This document shows positions 1 to 8,081 of a stretch of 17,061 nucleotides of DNA, piece after piece. Origin of the DNA: an uncultured Gammaproteobacteria bacterium (GTDB lineage Bacteria; Pseudomonadota; Gammaproteobacteria; Steroidobacterales; GCA-2729495); NCBI GenBank assembly GCA_937958785.1, contig CALGMY010000073.1, positions 1-17,061 of the forward strand. Direction: 5' to 3'. Numbering within the stretch: the stretch's first letter is position 1; every line of letters begins with the position of its first letter. The position numbers were made by a program, and so were the translations under genes. The notes under the pieces are model-generated. The model was not told the DNA's origin, did no database searches, and worked only from the letters and a program-made list of their open reading frames with translations.

Positions 1-12
1 AGCCGCTCCTAC
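1..12 (-). repeat. REP element, cut by window edge
   Basis: On the minus strand this reads GTAGGAGCGGCT, the head of the same repeat found whole at 9241-9262 and as an inverted pair at 16692-16735. It begins 3 nt after the TGA stop (16-18) of the neighbouring gene, with its GTAG end nearest the stop. The rest of the unit lies outside the window. A GTAG tetranucleotide followed by a short hairpin is typical of REP sequences mobilised by RAYT (REP-associated tyrosine) transposases. Confidence 0.7.
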
Positions 13-15
13 CAG

Positions 16-789
16 TCAGCGGGCGGCGACCTTCCCGGGCACCTTGATCGTCATGCTCACCCAGCCGTCCGCCTGCCAGGGTGAGAACTCGATGTCCATG
101 TCCATGAGCTCGGCCTGCTTGCGCATCAGGGGGATGGTGTAGACCTCGTGGATCTCCTGCTCGGTCAGGTTGTGCTGGCCGAGCTGGCGGGTCACGTTGA
201 GCACGTTGCCGTAGGGGGTCTTCCAGCGCATGGTCGTGCCCGTGCGCTCGTACTCCTGCACCAGCTGGTAGAAGCACGCGGTGCGTTCGGTCAGGGCGAT
301 GGTGGCCAGCTCCGGGCTGCCGCCGTCCCGGATCATCTTGCCGACCCGCAGGATCATGAAGCTCTGCGTCTTGACCTCATGGTCCACCAGCTCCTCGAGC
401 AGGCCATTGTCCTTGGCGAACTGCAGGTTGGTGAGATGGGCCTTGATCAGCGCGTCGTTCATCTCATGCTGGTAGGGGGTGTCGTTGCTGATGGTCTTGA
501 TGGCCTTGCCCACGGCGTTGCCCAGCATGCGTTGCTGGGCGGGCGTGAAATTCAGGGTCTCGCCCGCGGCCGGCTTCGCGTCGCGGATGGCCTTGACCAC
601 GGCGTCGGTCAGGACCTGCTCCCGGCCCTCGAAGCCCGTGTGCTCGTAGAAGGCCTCGGGCGTGGGCGGAACCTTGGGCTTGCCACCGGCCCCGGCGTGG
701 GCCCCGGCGAGGGCCGGCGCGGTGCCGGCCACCAGCAGGCCGGCGCTGCAAAGCAGGGTGGTGGTGAGGCGGAGGGCGGTCTGGCGCAT
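16..789 (-). CDS. Secreted protein of unknown function
   Basis: I do not recognise the family. The 257-aa product starts with a basic, then hydrophobic signal peptide (residues 1-28, ending TAPALA before GAHAG), so it should be exported across the inner membrane. There is no lipobox. The mature part is soluble, mostly predicted helical, with one cysteine in the segment TERTACFYQ and no further membrane segment or catalytic motif that I can identify. I chose the ATG at 789 because GGAG lies 9 nt upstream; a TTG in frame at 804 would add five residues but overlaps that ribosome binding site. The gene is divergent from the exporter operon with a 103-bp gap, so the two could share a control region. 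A REP unit follows the stop codon at once. Existence as a gene is firm; function is unknown. Confidence 0.8.
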   Translation of the reverse strand: MRQTALRLTTTLLCSAGLLVAGTAPALAGAHAGAGGKPKVPPTPEAFYEHTGFEGREQVLTDAVVKAIRDAKPAAGETLNFTPAQQRMLGNAVGKAIKTISNDTPYQHEMNDALIKAHLTNLQFAKDNGLLEELVDHEVKTQSFMILRVGKMIRDGGSPELATIALTERTACFYQLVQEYERTGTTMRWKTPYGNVLNVTRQLGQHNLTEQEIHEVYTIPLMRKQAELMDMDIEFSPWQADGWVSMTIKVPGKVAAR

Positions 790-808
790 TTGGGGTATCT
801 CCAAGGTT

Positions 809-853
809 GGCTGTGCAGGATCCTAGCGCCGGTCGGGAGGGGGCTGCGCAGGA
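809..853. repeat. Imperfect 12-bp direct repeat in divergent promoter region
   Basis: GGCTGTGCAGGA (809-820) and GGCTGCGCAGGA (842-853) match at 11 of 12 bases and are offset by 33 bp, about three helical turns. They lie in the 103-bp gap between the divergent secreted-protein gene and the exporter operon. A regulator site is possible, but chance similarity in GC-rich DNA cannot be excluded. I see no convincing -35/-10 pair in this gap. Confidence 0.3.
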
Positions 854-892
854 ATCTGGCCGGGGGACCAAGGCGCGGGCGACAATGGGACC

Positions 893-1603
893 ATGTCCCG
901 CATACCCACCCTTCGGACCCGCGACCTCGCCAAGGTGTACCACTCGGGTGAGGTCGAGGTCCACGCCCTCCGGGGTGTCACGCTCGACCTCTACCCCGCT
1001 GACCTCGTGGTGCTGCTCGGCCCCTCCGGCAGCGGCAAGTCGACGCTGCTCAACATCCTGGGGGGCCTCGACTCGGCCAGCGCCGGCGAGGCCTGGTACC
1101 AGGACCTCCAGCTCACCGGCCTCGATGACCAGGGCCTCACCCGGTATCGCCGCAACCACGTGGGCTTCGTCTTCCAGTTCTACAACCTGATACCGAGCCT
1201 CACCGCCCTGGAGAACGTGGCCCTGGTGACGGAGATCGCCGAAAGGCCGATGGCGCCGGAGGAGGCCCTGCGAATCGTGGGCCTCGGCGAGCGGTTGCAC
1301 CACTTTCCCGCCCAGCTCTCCGGCGGCGAGCAGCAGCGGGTGGCCATTGCCCGGGCCATCGCCAAGCGGCCCGGCATCCTGCTCTGCGACGAGCCCACCG
1401 GCGCGCTGGACAGCCGCACGGGCATCCTCGTGCTCGAGGCCATCGAGCGGATCCACGAGGAGCTGGGCACCACCACGGTGCTCATCACCCACAACGCGGT
1501 GATCGCGGACATGACCGACCGGGTGCTCGTGATGGGCGACGGACACATCATCGAGGAACGGCACAACACCAGCCGCAGGCGGGCCGCCGGGCTCTCCTGG
1601 TAG
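893..1603 (+). CDS. ABC exporter ATP-binding protein, LolD/MacB type
   Basis: This is the cytoplasmic ATPase that powers the FtsX-type permease encoded directly downstream. All ABC hallmarks are present in the 236-aa product: Walker A GPSGSGKST (43-51), Q-loop FQF (Q95), signature LSGGEQQ (142-148), Walker B ILLCDE (162-167), D-loop ALDS (171-174) and switch histidine H200. The length and the Q-loop context FVFQFYNLIPSLTALENV are those of the LolD/MacB/YbbA subfamily, which works by mechanotransmission on the periplasmic side instead of moving solute through a wide channel. The ATG at 893 has only a weak GGGA before it; homology begins at once (TRDLAKVY), so the start is credible. It is the first gene of a three-gene operon, with 7 nt to the permease. 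The substrate cannot be told from sequence. Confidence 0.95.
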   Translation: MSRIPTLRTRDLAKVYHSGEVEVHALRGVTLDLYPADLVVLLGPSGSGKSTLLNILGGLDSASAGEAWYQDLQLTGLDDQGLTRYRRNHVGFVFQFYNLIPSLTALENVALVTEIAERPMAPEEALRIVGLGERLHHFPAQLSGGEQQRVAIARAIAKRPGILLCDEPTGALDSRTGILVLEAIERIHEELGTTTVLITHNAVIADMTDRVLVMGDGHIIEERHNTSRRRAAGLSW

Positions 1604-1610
1604 CCGACGC

Positions 1611-3974
1611 GTGACGCCCCTCAACAGGAAGCTGTACCGGGATCTCTGGCGCCTGCGGGGGCAGGTGCTCGCGATCGCGCTCGTCATGGCCTCGGGCATC
1701 GCCGTGCTTGCCATGTCCCTGACCTCGATGGAGGCCCTGACCGAGACGGCCACGGCCTACTACGAGCGCTACCGGTTCGGCGACGTGTTCGCGTCCGTGG
1801 AGCGTGCGCCCGAGTACCTGGCCGACCGGGTTCGCCAGCTGCCGGGCGTGCAGACCGTGGATACCCGGGTCGCCAAGAGCGCCGTGCTCGACATGCCGGG
1901 TTTCGACGAGCCCGTCATCGGGCAGCTGGTGTCGGTCCCCGAGCGCCACCCGCCGGGGCTGAACCAGCTCGCCCTGCGCAGTGGCCGGACCCCCCGCCTC
2001 GGTCATCCGGACGAGGCAGTGCTGGCGGAGCCCTTCGCCGAAGCCCACGGGCTGACCCTGGGCAGCCGGTTCCGGGCGGTGCTGAACGGCAACTGGCGCG
2101 AGCTGACCGTCGTGGGCATCGCCCTCTCGCCGGAGTTCGTCTACACCATCGGCCCTGGCGCGCTCATGCCCGACGACAAGCGCTTCGGCATCGTCTGGCT
2201 CGGCCAGGAGGCGATGCAGGCCGCGTTCGACCTGGACGGCGCCTTCAACACCCTGTCGCTCACCCTGCTCCGGGGCGTCGAGCCGGACGCCGTCATCCGG
2301 CGCCTGGACCAGATGCTGGCCCGCCATGGCGGCATCGGGGCCTACGCGCGGAAGGACCAGATGTCCAACTGGTTCCTGATGAACGAGATCCGCCAGCTGG
2401 AGAGCCTGGCGGCGATCCTGCCCACCATCTTCCTCGCCGTGGCGGCCTTCCTCACCAACATGGTGCTGGCGCGCCTGATCGCCATGGAGCGCAGCGAGAT
2501 CGGGCTGCTCAAGGCCTTTGGGTACGCCAACCCCGCCATTGCCTGGCACTACGTGAAGTTCGTGGTCGGCGTCGCCCTGGTGGGCATCCTGCTGGGCTGG
2601 GTGGGCGGTTACTACTTCGGGCTACTGAACACGCGCCTGTACGCGGACTTCTACCGCTTTCCCTTCCTGCTCTTCGATCCGGGGCCCCGCTCGTTCCTCA
2701 TTGCGGCCGTCGTCAGCCTGGTGGCGGCGCTCGCCGGGACCCTGGGTGCCGTTCGCGCCGGGGTCCGGATCGCCCCCGCCGAGGCCATGCGGCCTCCCTC
2801 TCCGCCGCTGTTCCGGCGCACGCGCTTCGCCCGGGGATGGCTGTTCCGCGCGCTCGACCAGCCGACCCGCATCCTGCTCCGCCAGATCGGGCGGTACCCC
2901 GTGCGCTCGGGCCTCACCTCCCTCGGCACCGCCATGGCCGTCGCCGTGCTGGTGAGTTCGCTCCAGTGGATCGACTCGATAGATCACCTGGTCGATGTGT
3001 ACTTCCGCCAGGCCCAGGGCCAGGACATCACGGTCGGCTTCGCCAACACCCGGTCCAGCGACGTGGCGCGGGAGCTGTCACGGATGCAAGGCGTGCGCAC
3101 GGTCGAACCCATGCGGGTCGTGCCGGCCAAGATGCGCTACGGTCACCGGGAGGAGAGGGAGTCGCTGCAGGGCCTGCCGGCCGTGCAGGAACTGAGCCAC
3201 GTCTACGATGCCTCTGGCCGGCGGGTGGACCTGCCACCGGACGGCCTCGTGATCTCGACCCAGCTGGCCGAGATGCTGGAGGTGCGCCCGGGGCAGAGCA
3301 TCACGGTGGAGGTGCTGGAGGGCCGGCGCCCCACCTTCGAGGTGCCGGTCGTCGCGACCTTCGAGACCTACATCGGCAGCCCTGCCTACATGGACATCCG
3401 GGCCCTCAACCGCCTCATGCACGAGCGGGAGGCCGTGAACAGTGTCCACCTCCGCCTCGACCAGGACGTCCAGGCGCGCTTCTACCGGGACCTGAAGCAG
3501 GTTCCCCAGGTCAGTGCCGTTACCCTGAAACAGGCGGCCGTGGACACCTTCTATGCCACGCTCGCACAGACCCTCTACATCTTCGTCGGCTTCTTCGTCG
3601 TCTTTGCCTGCACCCTGGCTTTCGGCGTGACCTACAACGCCGCGCGCATCGCGCTGTCGGAGCGAGGACGCGAGCTGGCGACGCTCCGGGTGCTGGGCTT
3701 TACCCGCCGGGAGATCTCCTACATCCTGCTCGGGGAGATCGGCGTCCTGACCTTCGTGGCACTTCCGGTGGGCTGCGTGCTGGGCTACGGCCTCGGCGCG
3801 CTGATGCTGACGGCCTTCAAGACCGAGCTGTACCGCATTCCCATGGCGATCCAGCTCGGGACGCTGGGCCTCGCCGTGCTGATCATCATGGCGGCGACCC
3901 TGTTTTCCGCCTTCCTGGTCCGCCGTAGGCTGGACAGCCTGGACCTCATCGCCGTGTTGAAGACCCGCGAATAA
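1611..3974 (+). CDS. ABC exporter permease with two FtsX domains
   Basis: This 787-aa inner-membrane permease is the partner of the preceding ATPase. It holds two FtsX/MacB-type halves. Half one has membrane segments near 20-40, 265-290, 313-335 and 360-382, with a large periplasmic region (about 45-260) between the first two. Half two has segments near 433-452, 652-675, 705-730 and 750-770, with a periplasmic region at about 455-645. The coupling motifs ERSEIGLLKAFGY (293-305) and ERGRELATLRVLGF (684-697) are the usual ATPase contacts. A two-half permease means one polypeptide may replace a LolC/LolE-like dimer. The start is a GTG 7 nt after the ATPase stop, with no clear Shine-Dalgarno, which suggests translational coupling. 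The N-terminus LNRKLYRDLWRLRGQ matches this permease family as I know it. A HlyD-type adaptor follows after 17 nt. Confidence 0.94.
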   Translation: MTPLNRKLYRDLWRLRGQVLAIALVMASGIAVLAMSLTSMEALTETATAYYERYRFGDVFASVERAPEYLADRVRQLPGVQTVDTRVAKSAVLDMPGFDEPVIGQLVSVPERHPPGLNQLALRSGRTPRLGHPDEAVLAEPFAEAHGLTLGSRFRAVLNGNWRELTVVGIALSPEFVYTIGPGALMPDDKRFGIVWLGQEAMQAAFDLDGAFNTLSLTLLRGVEPDAVIRRLDQMLARHGGIGAYARKDQMSNWFLMNEIRQLESLAAILPTIFLAVAAFLTNMVLARLIAMERSEIGLLKAFGYANPAIAWHYVKFVVGVALVGILLGWVGGYYFGLLNTRLYADFYRFPFLLFDPGPRSFLIAAVVSLVAALAGTLGAVRAGVRIAPAEAMRPPSPPLFRRTRFARGWLFRALDQPTRILLRQIGRYPVRSGLTSLGTAMAVAVLVSSLQWIDSIDHLVDVYFRQAQGQDITVGFANTRSSDVARELSRMQGVRTVEPMRVVPAKMRYGHREERESLQGLPAVQELSHVYDASGRRVDLPPDGLVISTQLAEMLEVRPGQSITVEVLEGRRPTFEVPVVATFETYIGSPAYMDIRALNRLMHEREAVNSVHLRLDQDVQARFYRDLKQVPQVSAVTLKQAAVDTFYATLAQTLYIFVGFFVVFACTLAFGVTYNAARIALSERGRELATLRVLGFTRREISYILLGEIGVLTFVALPVGCVLGYGLGALMLTAFKTELYRIPMAIQLGTLGLAVLIIMAATLFSAFLVRRRLDSLDLIAVLKTRE

Positions 3975-3991
3975 CCTGCAAGAAATACCCC

Positions 3992-5122
3992 ATGGCCGTA
4001 TCCGCCCAAACCCGCCGACTGCTGTTCTGGATGCCCATCCTGGTGCTGGGGGGGCTGGCCCTCGCCTGGCTGTTCCGGCCCCAGCCGGTGCCGGTGGACC
4101 TCGCGACGATCACGAGCGGCCCGATCCAGGTGACCGTGAGCGACGAAGGCGAGACCCGGGTGAAGGACGTGTTCGTGGTCTCCGCCCCGCTGACCGGCCT
4201 CATGCGCCGGATCGAACTGAAGGCGGGCGACGCGGTGGTCGCCCAGAAGACGGTGGTGGCGCGCATCGCGCCGAGCGACCCGAACTTCCTCGACGTCCGC
4301 TCCGAGCGGGAGGCCCGGGCCGCGCTGCGCCGCGCGGAGGCCGAGCGCGAGTTCGCGCTGGCCGAGCTGAAGCGCTACCGCCAGCTCGCCGAACAGGGGG
4401 TGGTGTCCGCCAACGACCGGGACGCCGCCGAGCGCCGGGCGGAGACCGCGGCGGCCGCCCTCGAGGAGGCCCGGGCGCGACTCACGGCGCCCAGCGTGGC
4501 CCGGCGGCGCGCCGGACCCGACTGCGACTGCGTGGATGTCTATTCGCCGGTGAGCGGCAGCGTGCTCCGGGTCCTGCAGGAGAGCGAGGCCGTGGTGGCC
4601 TCCGGTGCGCCGCTCATCGAGATCGGCAACCCGGGGGACCTCGAGGTCGTGGTCGACCTGCTGTCCACCGACGCGGTGCGGGTAGAGCCGGGCCAGCGCG
4701 TGCTGATCGAGGCCTGGGGCGGCGGCGAGCCACTCAATGGCAAGGTGCGGCGCGTGGAACCCTTCGGGTTCACCAAGGTGTCCGCCCTCGGCATCGAGGA
4801 GCAGCGGGTGAACGTCATCATCGACTTCACCGATTCCGCGGACCGCTGGGCCCGGCTCGGCCACGGTTACCGGGTGGAGCCGAACATCGTGCTCGCCGAG
4901 GCCGCCGACGTGCTGAAGGTGCCCCAGGCTGCGCTCTTCCGGGAGCAGGGGCAGTGGGCGGTCTTCGTGAACGTGAACGGTCGGGCCGAGCTGCGCGTCG
5001 TGGAGACCGGCCTCGAGAACGGCCTCGAGGCCGAGGTCCGCCAGGGCCTCGCCGCGGGTGACCAGGTGGTGCTGCAGCCGGGTGGGCGCGTCGTGGCGGG
5101 AGTTGCCCTCAAGGCCCGCTGA
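3992..5122 (+). CDS. HlyD-family periplasmic adaptor of the ABC exporter
   Basis: This 376-aa membrane-fusion protein should join the ABC permease to an outer-membrane channel or to the periplasm. It has one N-terminal membrane anchor (about 10-28), then a barrel/lipoyl segment beginning PVDLATITSGPIQVTVSDEG, the lipoyl half VVSAPLTGLMRRIELKAGD (62-80), an Ala/Glu/Arg-rich helical hairpin (about 102-166), the second lipoyl half VYSPVSGSVLRVLQESE (183-199) and a beta-barrel ending with the membrane-proximal domain (about 215-376). A cysteine pair, DCDC (177-180), lies where the hairpin returns, which is unusual. The gene is last in the exporter operon. No TolC-like gene is in this window, so the outer-membrane partner must be encoded elsewhere or be absent. 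The stop is only 6 bp from the stop of the convergent next gene. Confidence 0.93.
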   Translation: MAVSAQTRRLLFWMPILVLGGLALAWLFRPQPVPVDLATITSGPIQVTVSDEGETRVKDVFVVSAPLTGLMRRIELKAGDAVVAQKTVVARIAPSDPNFLDVRSEREARAALRRAEAEREFALAELKRYRQLAEQGVVSANDRDAAERRAETAAAALEEARARLTAPSVARRRAGPDCDCVDVYSPVSGSVLRVLQESEAVVASGAPLIEIGNPGDLEVVVDLLSTDAVRVEPGQRVLIEAWGGGEPLNGKVRRVEPFGFTKVSALGIEEQRVNVIIDFTDSADRWARLGHGYRVEPNIVLAEAADVLKVPQAALFREQGQWAVFVNVNGRAELRVVETGLENGLEAEVRQGLAAGDQVVLQPGGRVVAGVALKAR

Positions 5123-5128
5123 CGTCCG

Positions 5129-6622
5129 TTACTGCCACAGCGAGTGGACCGTGAGCTTGCCCGTGGCGTTCTCCAGGATCACGAGCAGGGGCTCCGGAAC
5201 CGCGTCGGGCACGGCGGGTCGCGGGCCGACGAAGGCGGTGAGGCCACTGCCGGGCAGGATCTGCTGCAGCTGGAAGCGGTCGATGCCGGTGTCCATGCTC
5301 CAGAGCACCTGCCCCGCCGTATCGACGCGGGCCACCCGCAGGGTGCCGCGCCGGTCCGCCGGCTCCTCGTAGAGCATCAGGGCGCCCTCGGGATCCGCGA
5401 GACGCACGGGCTCCGCGTCTGGCCCGGGGCGGAGAAAGGCCGCGTTCGGGTATACGCTGTCCCCGACTGGCGCCACGGTCCGGATCCGCAGCAGCCCGTC
5501 GTCCCTGGGCGGTTCCAGTTCGCCCCGGTACAGCCGGCGCAGCTCCCACTTCTCGCTGGCGCCTTCCACGGCGCGGATGAAGCCGCCGGGCTCGAACTCG
5601 CCCGTGAGGTCGGCGTCGGCATGCAGCCCGAGCCACCGCCCGGGCGGGGAGTAGACCCCGGCGGCCAGGTACGCCGTCACCCGGGGCTCCAGTGGCGGGC
5701 GCCCCCTGGCCGTGGCGGTGGCGGGCGCCGCCACCCGCGTGACCGGGTCCAGCGTCCAGGCGGCGCTGCGGTCCGGGGTGCGGATCCGGAGCCGGCCCTC
5801 CACGAGGTCCATGCCGCGGGTGTCATCCAGGAGGCCAGGGGGCAGCGACGGGTTCGCGGCCCGCACGTCCGCGGCGGTGACGAGTGCGCGGCTCGCGAGG
5901 TCCACGCCCCGGAGGCCGTTCACGGCCACCCACAGCGTCCGGCCGTCGCTGCCGATGACGTGGGCCAGGCGGTACCCCCCATGTTCCAGGTCCCCGAGGA
6001 TCGGCACGAGGAACGGCTCCGCGCCGTCCAGGGGCACGATGAACGCGCTGACCGTGTCCCGTTCGTCCTCCGGGTTGCCCTTGAGGGACGGCGTGTAGGG
6101 CTGGAGCGTCGAGATGAGCGTCGCCACGTGTTCGCCGGTGAGCACGCTCGGCGCGATCGGGGCGCCCTTGCCCGGCCTGGTCACCAGCACCTCCGACTTG
6201 AACCAGGCGAGGACGCCGGCCACCAGGGTGGCCACCAGGGCCCACCGGGCGAAGCGGCTGCGGACGACGCGGTAGCGGGTGACGAAGTCCGCGGCTTCCT
6301 GGCGCGGCGTCGGCGCCATCGGTGTGCCGGGGGAACGAATGGCGCCGCCCGGCTCCCGGAGCAGGATGTCGCCGGATTCCCGGTCGATGTCCGGGCGGGA
6401 CGTGGGCGATCGTTGCCGGATGGCTTCGGCCGCGATGAAATCGAGCACCGCGTCCTGGTCGTCGGCGAGGGCCCGGGGCCAGGCGGCCGGGGCGCCCATG
6501 GCGATGATCACCACCACGTCCCCGCCACCGAACTCCCAGTAGCCCCGGAGCGAGCCCCGCGGGTCCTTGTACTGGACCTCGCCTGAGCGGCCACTCTCGA
6601 GGATGGTGACGGTGCGGATCAC
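5129..6622 (-). CDS. Membrane-anchored protein resembling the PA2928 family
   Basis: The 497-aa product has three parts: a small N-terminal domain (about 1-75) with the motif YWEFGGGDVVVIIAMG (28-43), a Pro/Arg-rich linker, and one membrane segment (about 124-143) followed by a long, likely periplasmic, beta-rich region to the end. From memory this last region resembles the PA2928 family of uncharacterised Pseudomonas proteins (C-terminal ATGKLTVHSLW); that match is tentative. Phrases such as VGSD/IGSDGRTLWVAVNG and TAGQVLWSMDTGIDRFQ look like beta-propeller-type repeats. I chose the GTG at 6622 because GAGGG lies 8 nt upstream; an earlier in-frame GTG at 6691 falls inside a stable hairpin and has no such site. 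It follows a 76-aa gene on the same strand and is convergent with the exporter. No catalytic motif is evident. Confidence 0.8.
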   Translation of the reverse strand: MIRTVTILESGRSGEVQYKDPRGSLRGYWEFGGGDVVVIIAMGAPAAWPRALADDQDAVLDFIAAEAIRQRSPTSRPDIDRESGDILLREPGGAIRSPGTPMAPTPRQEAADFVTRYRVVRSRFARWALVATLVAGVLAWFKSEVLVTRPGKGAPIAPSVLTGEHVATLISTLQPYTPSLKGNPEDERDTVSAFIVPLDGAEPFLVPILGDLEHGGYRLAHVIGSDGRTLWVAVNGLRGVDLASRALVTAADVRAANPSLPPGLLDDTRGMDLVEGRLRIRTPDRSAAWTLDPVTRVAAPATATARGRPPLEPRVTAYLAAGVYSPPGRWLGLHADADLTGEFEPGGFIRAVEGASEKWELRRLYRGELEPPRDDGLLRIRTVAPVGDSVYPNAAFLRPGPDAEPVRLADPEGALMLYEEPADRRGTLRVARVDTAGQVLWSMDTGIDRFQLQQILPGSGLTAFVGPRPAVPDAVPEPLLVILENATGKLTVHSLWQ

Positions 6623-6682
6623 GGGAGTCGCCCTCAAGCGCCGTGGGAGCCACTGTACAGAACGACCATGCGCCGGTCGACG

Positions 6683-6718
6683 CGACCCCACCCCCGGGCC
6701 AGCCGGCGGGTGGGGTCG
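6683..6718. terminator. Strong GC hairpin without T-tract
   Basis: CGACCCCACCC (6683-6693) and GGGTGGGGTCG (6708-6718) are perfect 11-bp inverted arms around a 14-nt loop that can itself pair CCGG with CCGG. The hairpin lies 19 bp beyond the stop of the 76-aa gene and 60 bp before the GTG of the next gene on the same strand. It may attenuate or terminate transcription between them or protect the upstream mRNA end. Neither strand has a run of T after it, so intrinsic termination would be weak. Confidence 0.55.
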
Positions 6719-6736
6719 GATGCGGACGGACGGCTG

Positions 6737-6967
6737 TCAGTAGCGCAGCTGGCAGACGAGCCGGCGGAACATGCCCCGGCCCTTCTGCCCGGTGGCAGCC
6801 CCCAGCTGGAAACTGAGCGCGGACACCTGCCCCGGACCCAGCGCCGCCTGGCACTGCTTCAGGGCTTCGGCCGCGATCTTCTCCGTCGAGGTGTGCACGA
6901 AAGTATCCCCGGCCGGGACCGTGGCGGGATCGCTTTCCAGGACGACGATGGTCATCGAGCTGCGCAT
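6737..6967 (-). CDS. Small protein of unknown function (76 aa)
   Basis: I do not recognise this protein. It reads MRSSMTIVVLESDPATVPAG, then a helical stretch STEKIAAEALKQCQAAL, then VSALSFQLGAATG and a basic C-terminus FRRLVCQLRY. It has no signal peptide or membrane segment and two cysteines. The ATG at 6967 is well supported: GGAGG stands 6 nt upstream (in GGAGGGCGGGAATG). The open frame continues upstream of it, but that part is Pro/Arg-rich and lacks a ribosome binding site. The gene is on the same strand as the PA2928-like gene and precedes it, separated by a hairpin. Both proteins carry T-(I/V)-x-x-LES near the N-terminus (TIVVLES here, TVTILES there), which may be chance or may hint at a shared small domain. 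Confidence 0.65.
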   Translation of the reverse strand: MRSSMTIVVLESDPATVPAGDTFVHTSTEKIAAEALKQCQAALGPGQVSALSFQLGAATGQKGRGMFRRLVCQLRY

Positions 6968-7088
6968 TCCCGCCCTCCGGAAGACCGGCCTGGCAACGAG
7001 TCTGCCAGCCCCGGGGATCGGGCACCACCAGTGGCATTCAGGGGCGGGGCCTTCACCCCCGGTCTTCTCGGCAGCTTCTCCTGCGCGG

Positions 7089-8081
7089 CTACGGACGGCT
7101 GGGCGCCCACCGGCGCGACCGCGCGATGATGGCGGCAAGGCCGGTGGCCAGCAGCCACGCCGTCGCGGGGAGGGGCACCGCGGCTGCGGACTCGATGCCG
7201 ATGAACTCGAGTTTCACGCCGGAAGCCGGATCGAGTGGGTCCCGCACGAAGGCGAAGGCCTTGCGACCGAGCCCGGCGTCGCTGCTACTGTCGAATGCCC
7301 ATGCCTCCAGCGTGAGGCGCACGAGGAATTCCTCATCGATGTCGATGCCATCCAGAGACACCGAGGCCAGCCCGACGTTCTGCGTGCCAGGTAACGGATT
7401 CTCCGATTGCGGCGTGGTGATCGACGCCCCGTAGGGGCCATCCACCACGTCGAGCACGAAGGTCCCCGGCACCTCACCGAACGCCTCGAAGCCACCCAGG
7501 CCATCGGTCTGGACCCGTGCGCCGAAGGTCTCCTCACGGAGCAGGATGTCACCCGCGTCGAAGTCCGACTTGTAGAGCTTGACGCTCGACGTCCAGCCGG
7601 CATCGAGGCAGAAGAACTCCCCGGGCCGGCAGATCGGCCCGAACTCCGGGTCATAGCCGACTGTGACGGTGAAGCCCGAGAAGACGTAACGGAAGGACGC
7701 CACTTCCTCGGTTCTGCGGAGCTTGAGGAGGATTTCCGTCTGCGCGATGCCGCCGCGACCGAGGACTGGCTCGATGAGCCGGCGATTCTGGTTGGGGGCC
7801 TCCACGAGGTTGCCGAAGGTAATGCCATCGTCGGTAAAGAACGCCCGTCCGTAGCCGCCCGACCCAAAATCGGCGGTGGCCGTGGCCACGCCGTCTTCGA
7901 CGTCCTGAAGTTGCCGGATATCAACGATCTCCCGGAACATGCTGTTCTTGCTCTGGGCATTCGGCAGCAGTTCCCACACGGTCGCCGTGGCCGAGATGAC
8001 CTCGGCCGACGCGGCGGGCGAAAGTACCAGGGCCAGAAACGCGGCCACCAGGCCGCCAACGGAACGCTGCTGAAGGGTCAT
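7089..8081 (-). CDS. Exported PEP-CTERM (VPLPA-type) protein
   Basis: The 330-aa product has an N-terminal signal peptide (MTLQQRSVGG, a hydrophobic core, cleavage after SPAASA) and a C-terminal sorting signal: VPLPATAWLL at about residue 302, a short hydrophobic segment GLAAIIA and the basic RSRR. That tripartite tail marks substrates of the exosortase/EpsH system, which remove the tail and deliver the protein to the envelope or exopolysaccharide matrix. The mature part is acidic and beta-rich, with two close cysteines (ICRPGEFFC). Two in-frame ATGs exist; I chose 8081 because GGTGG lies 8 nt upstream, while the one at 8096 has only AGG immediately before it. The gene is divergent from an AraC-type regulator and is probably its target. 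No exosortase gene is in the window. Confidence 0.88.
   Translation of the reverse strand: MTLQQRSVGGLVAAFLALVLSPAASAEVISATATVWELLPNAQSKNSMFREIVDIRQLQDVEDGVATATADFGSGGYGRAFFTDDGITFGNLVEAPNQNRRLIEPVLGRGGIAQTEILLKLRRTEEVASFRYVFSGFTVTVGYDPEFGPICRPGEFFCLDAGWTSSVKLYKSDFDAGDILLREETFGARVQTDGLGGFEAFGEVPGTFVLDVVDGPYGASITTPQSENPLPGTQNVGLASVSLDGIDIDEEFLVRLTLEAWAFDSSSDAGLGRKAFAFVRDPLDPASGVKLEFIGIESAAAVPLPATAWLLATGLAAIIARSRRWAPSRP

Noticed and set aside
148..951. Long plus-strand open frame opposite the first secreted-protein gene
   Set aside because: It lies antisense to a gene with a good signal peptide and ribosome binding site, is rich in Gly/Ala/Arg/Leu with no domain, and is typical of spurious frames in high-GC DNA.
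5123..5128. Possible terminator between the convergent adaptor and PA2928-like genes
   Set aside because: The gap is 6 bp and no hairpin is evident across the two stops.
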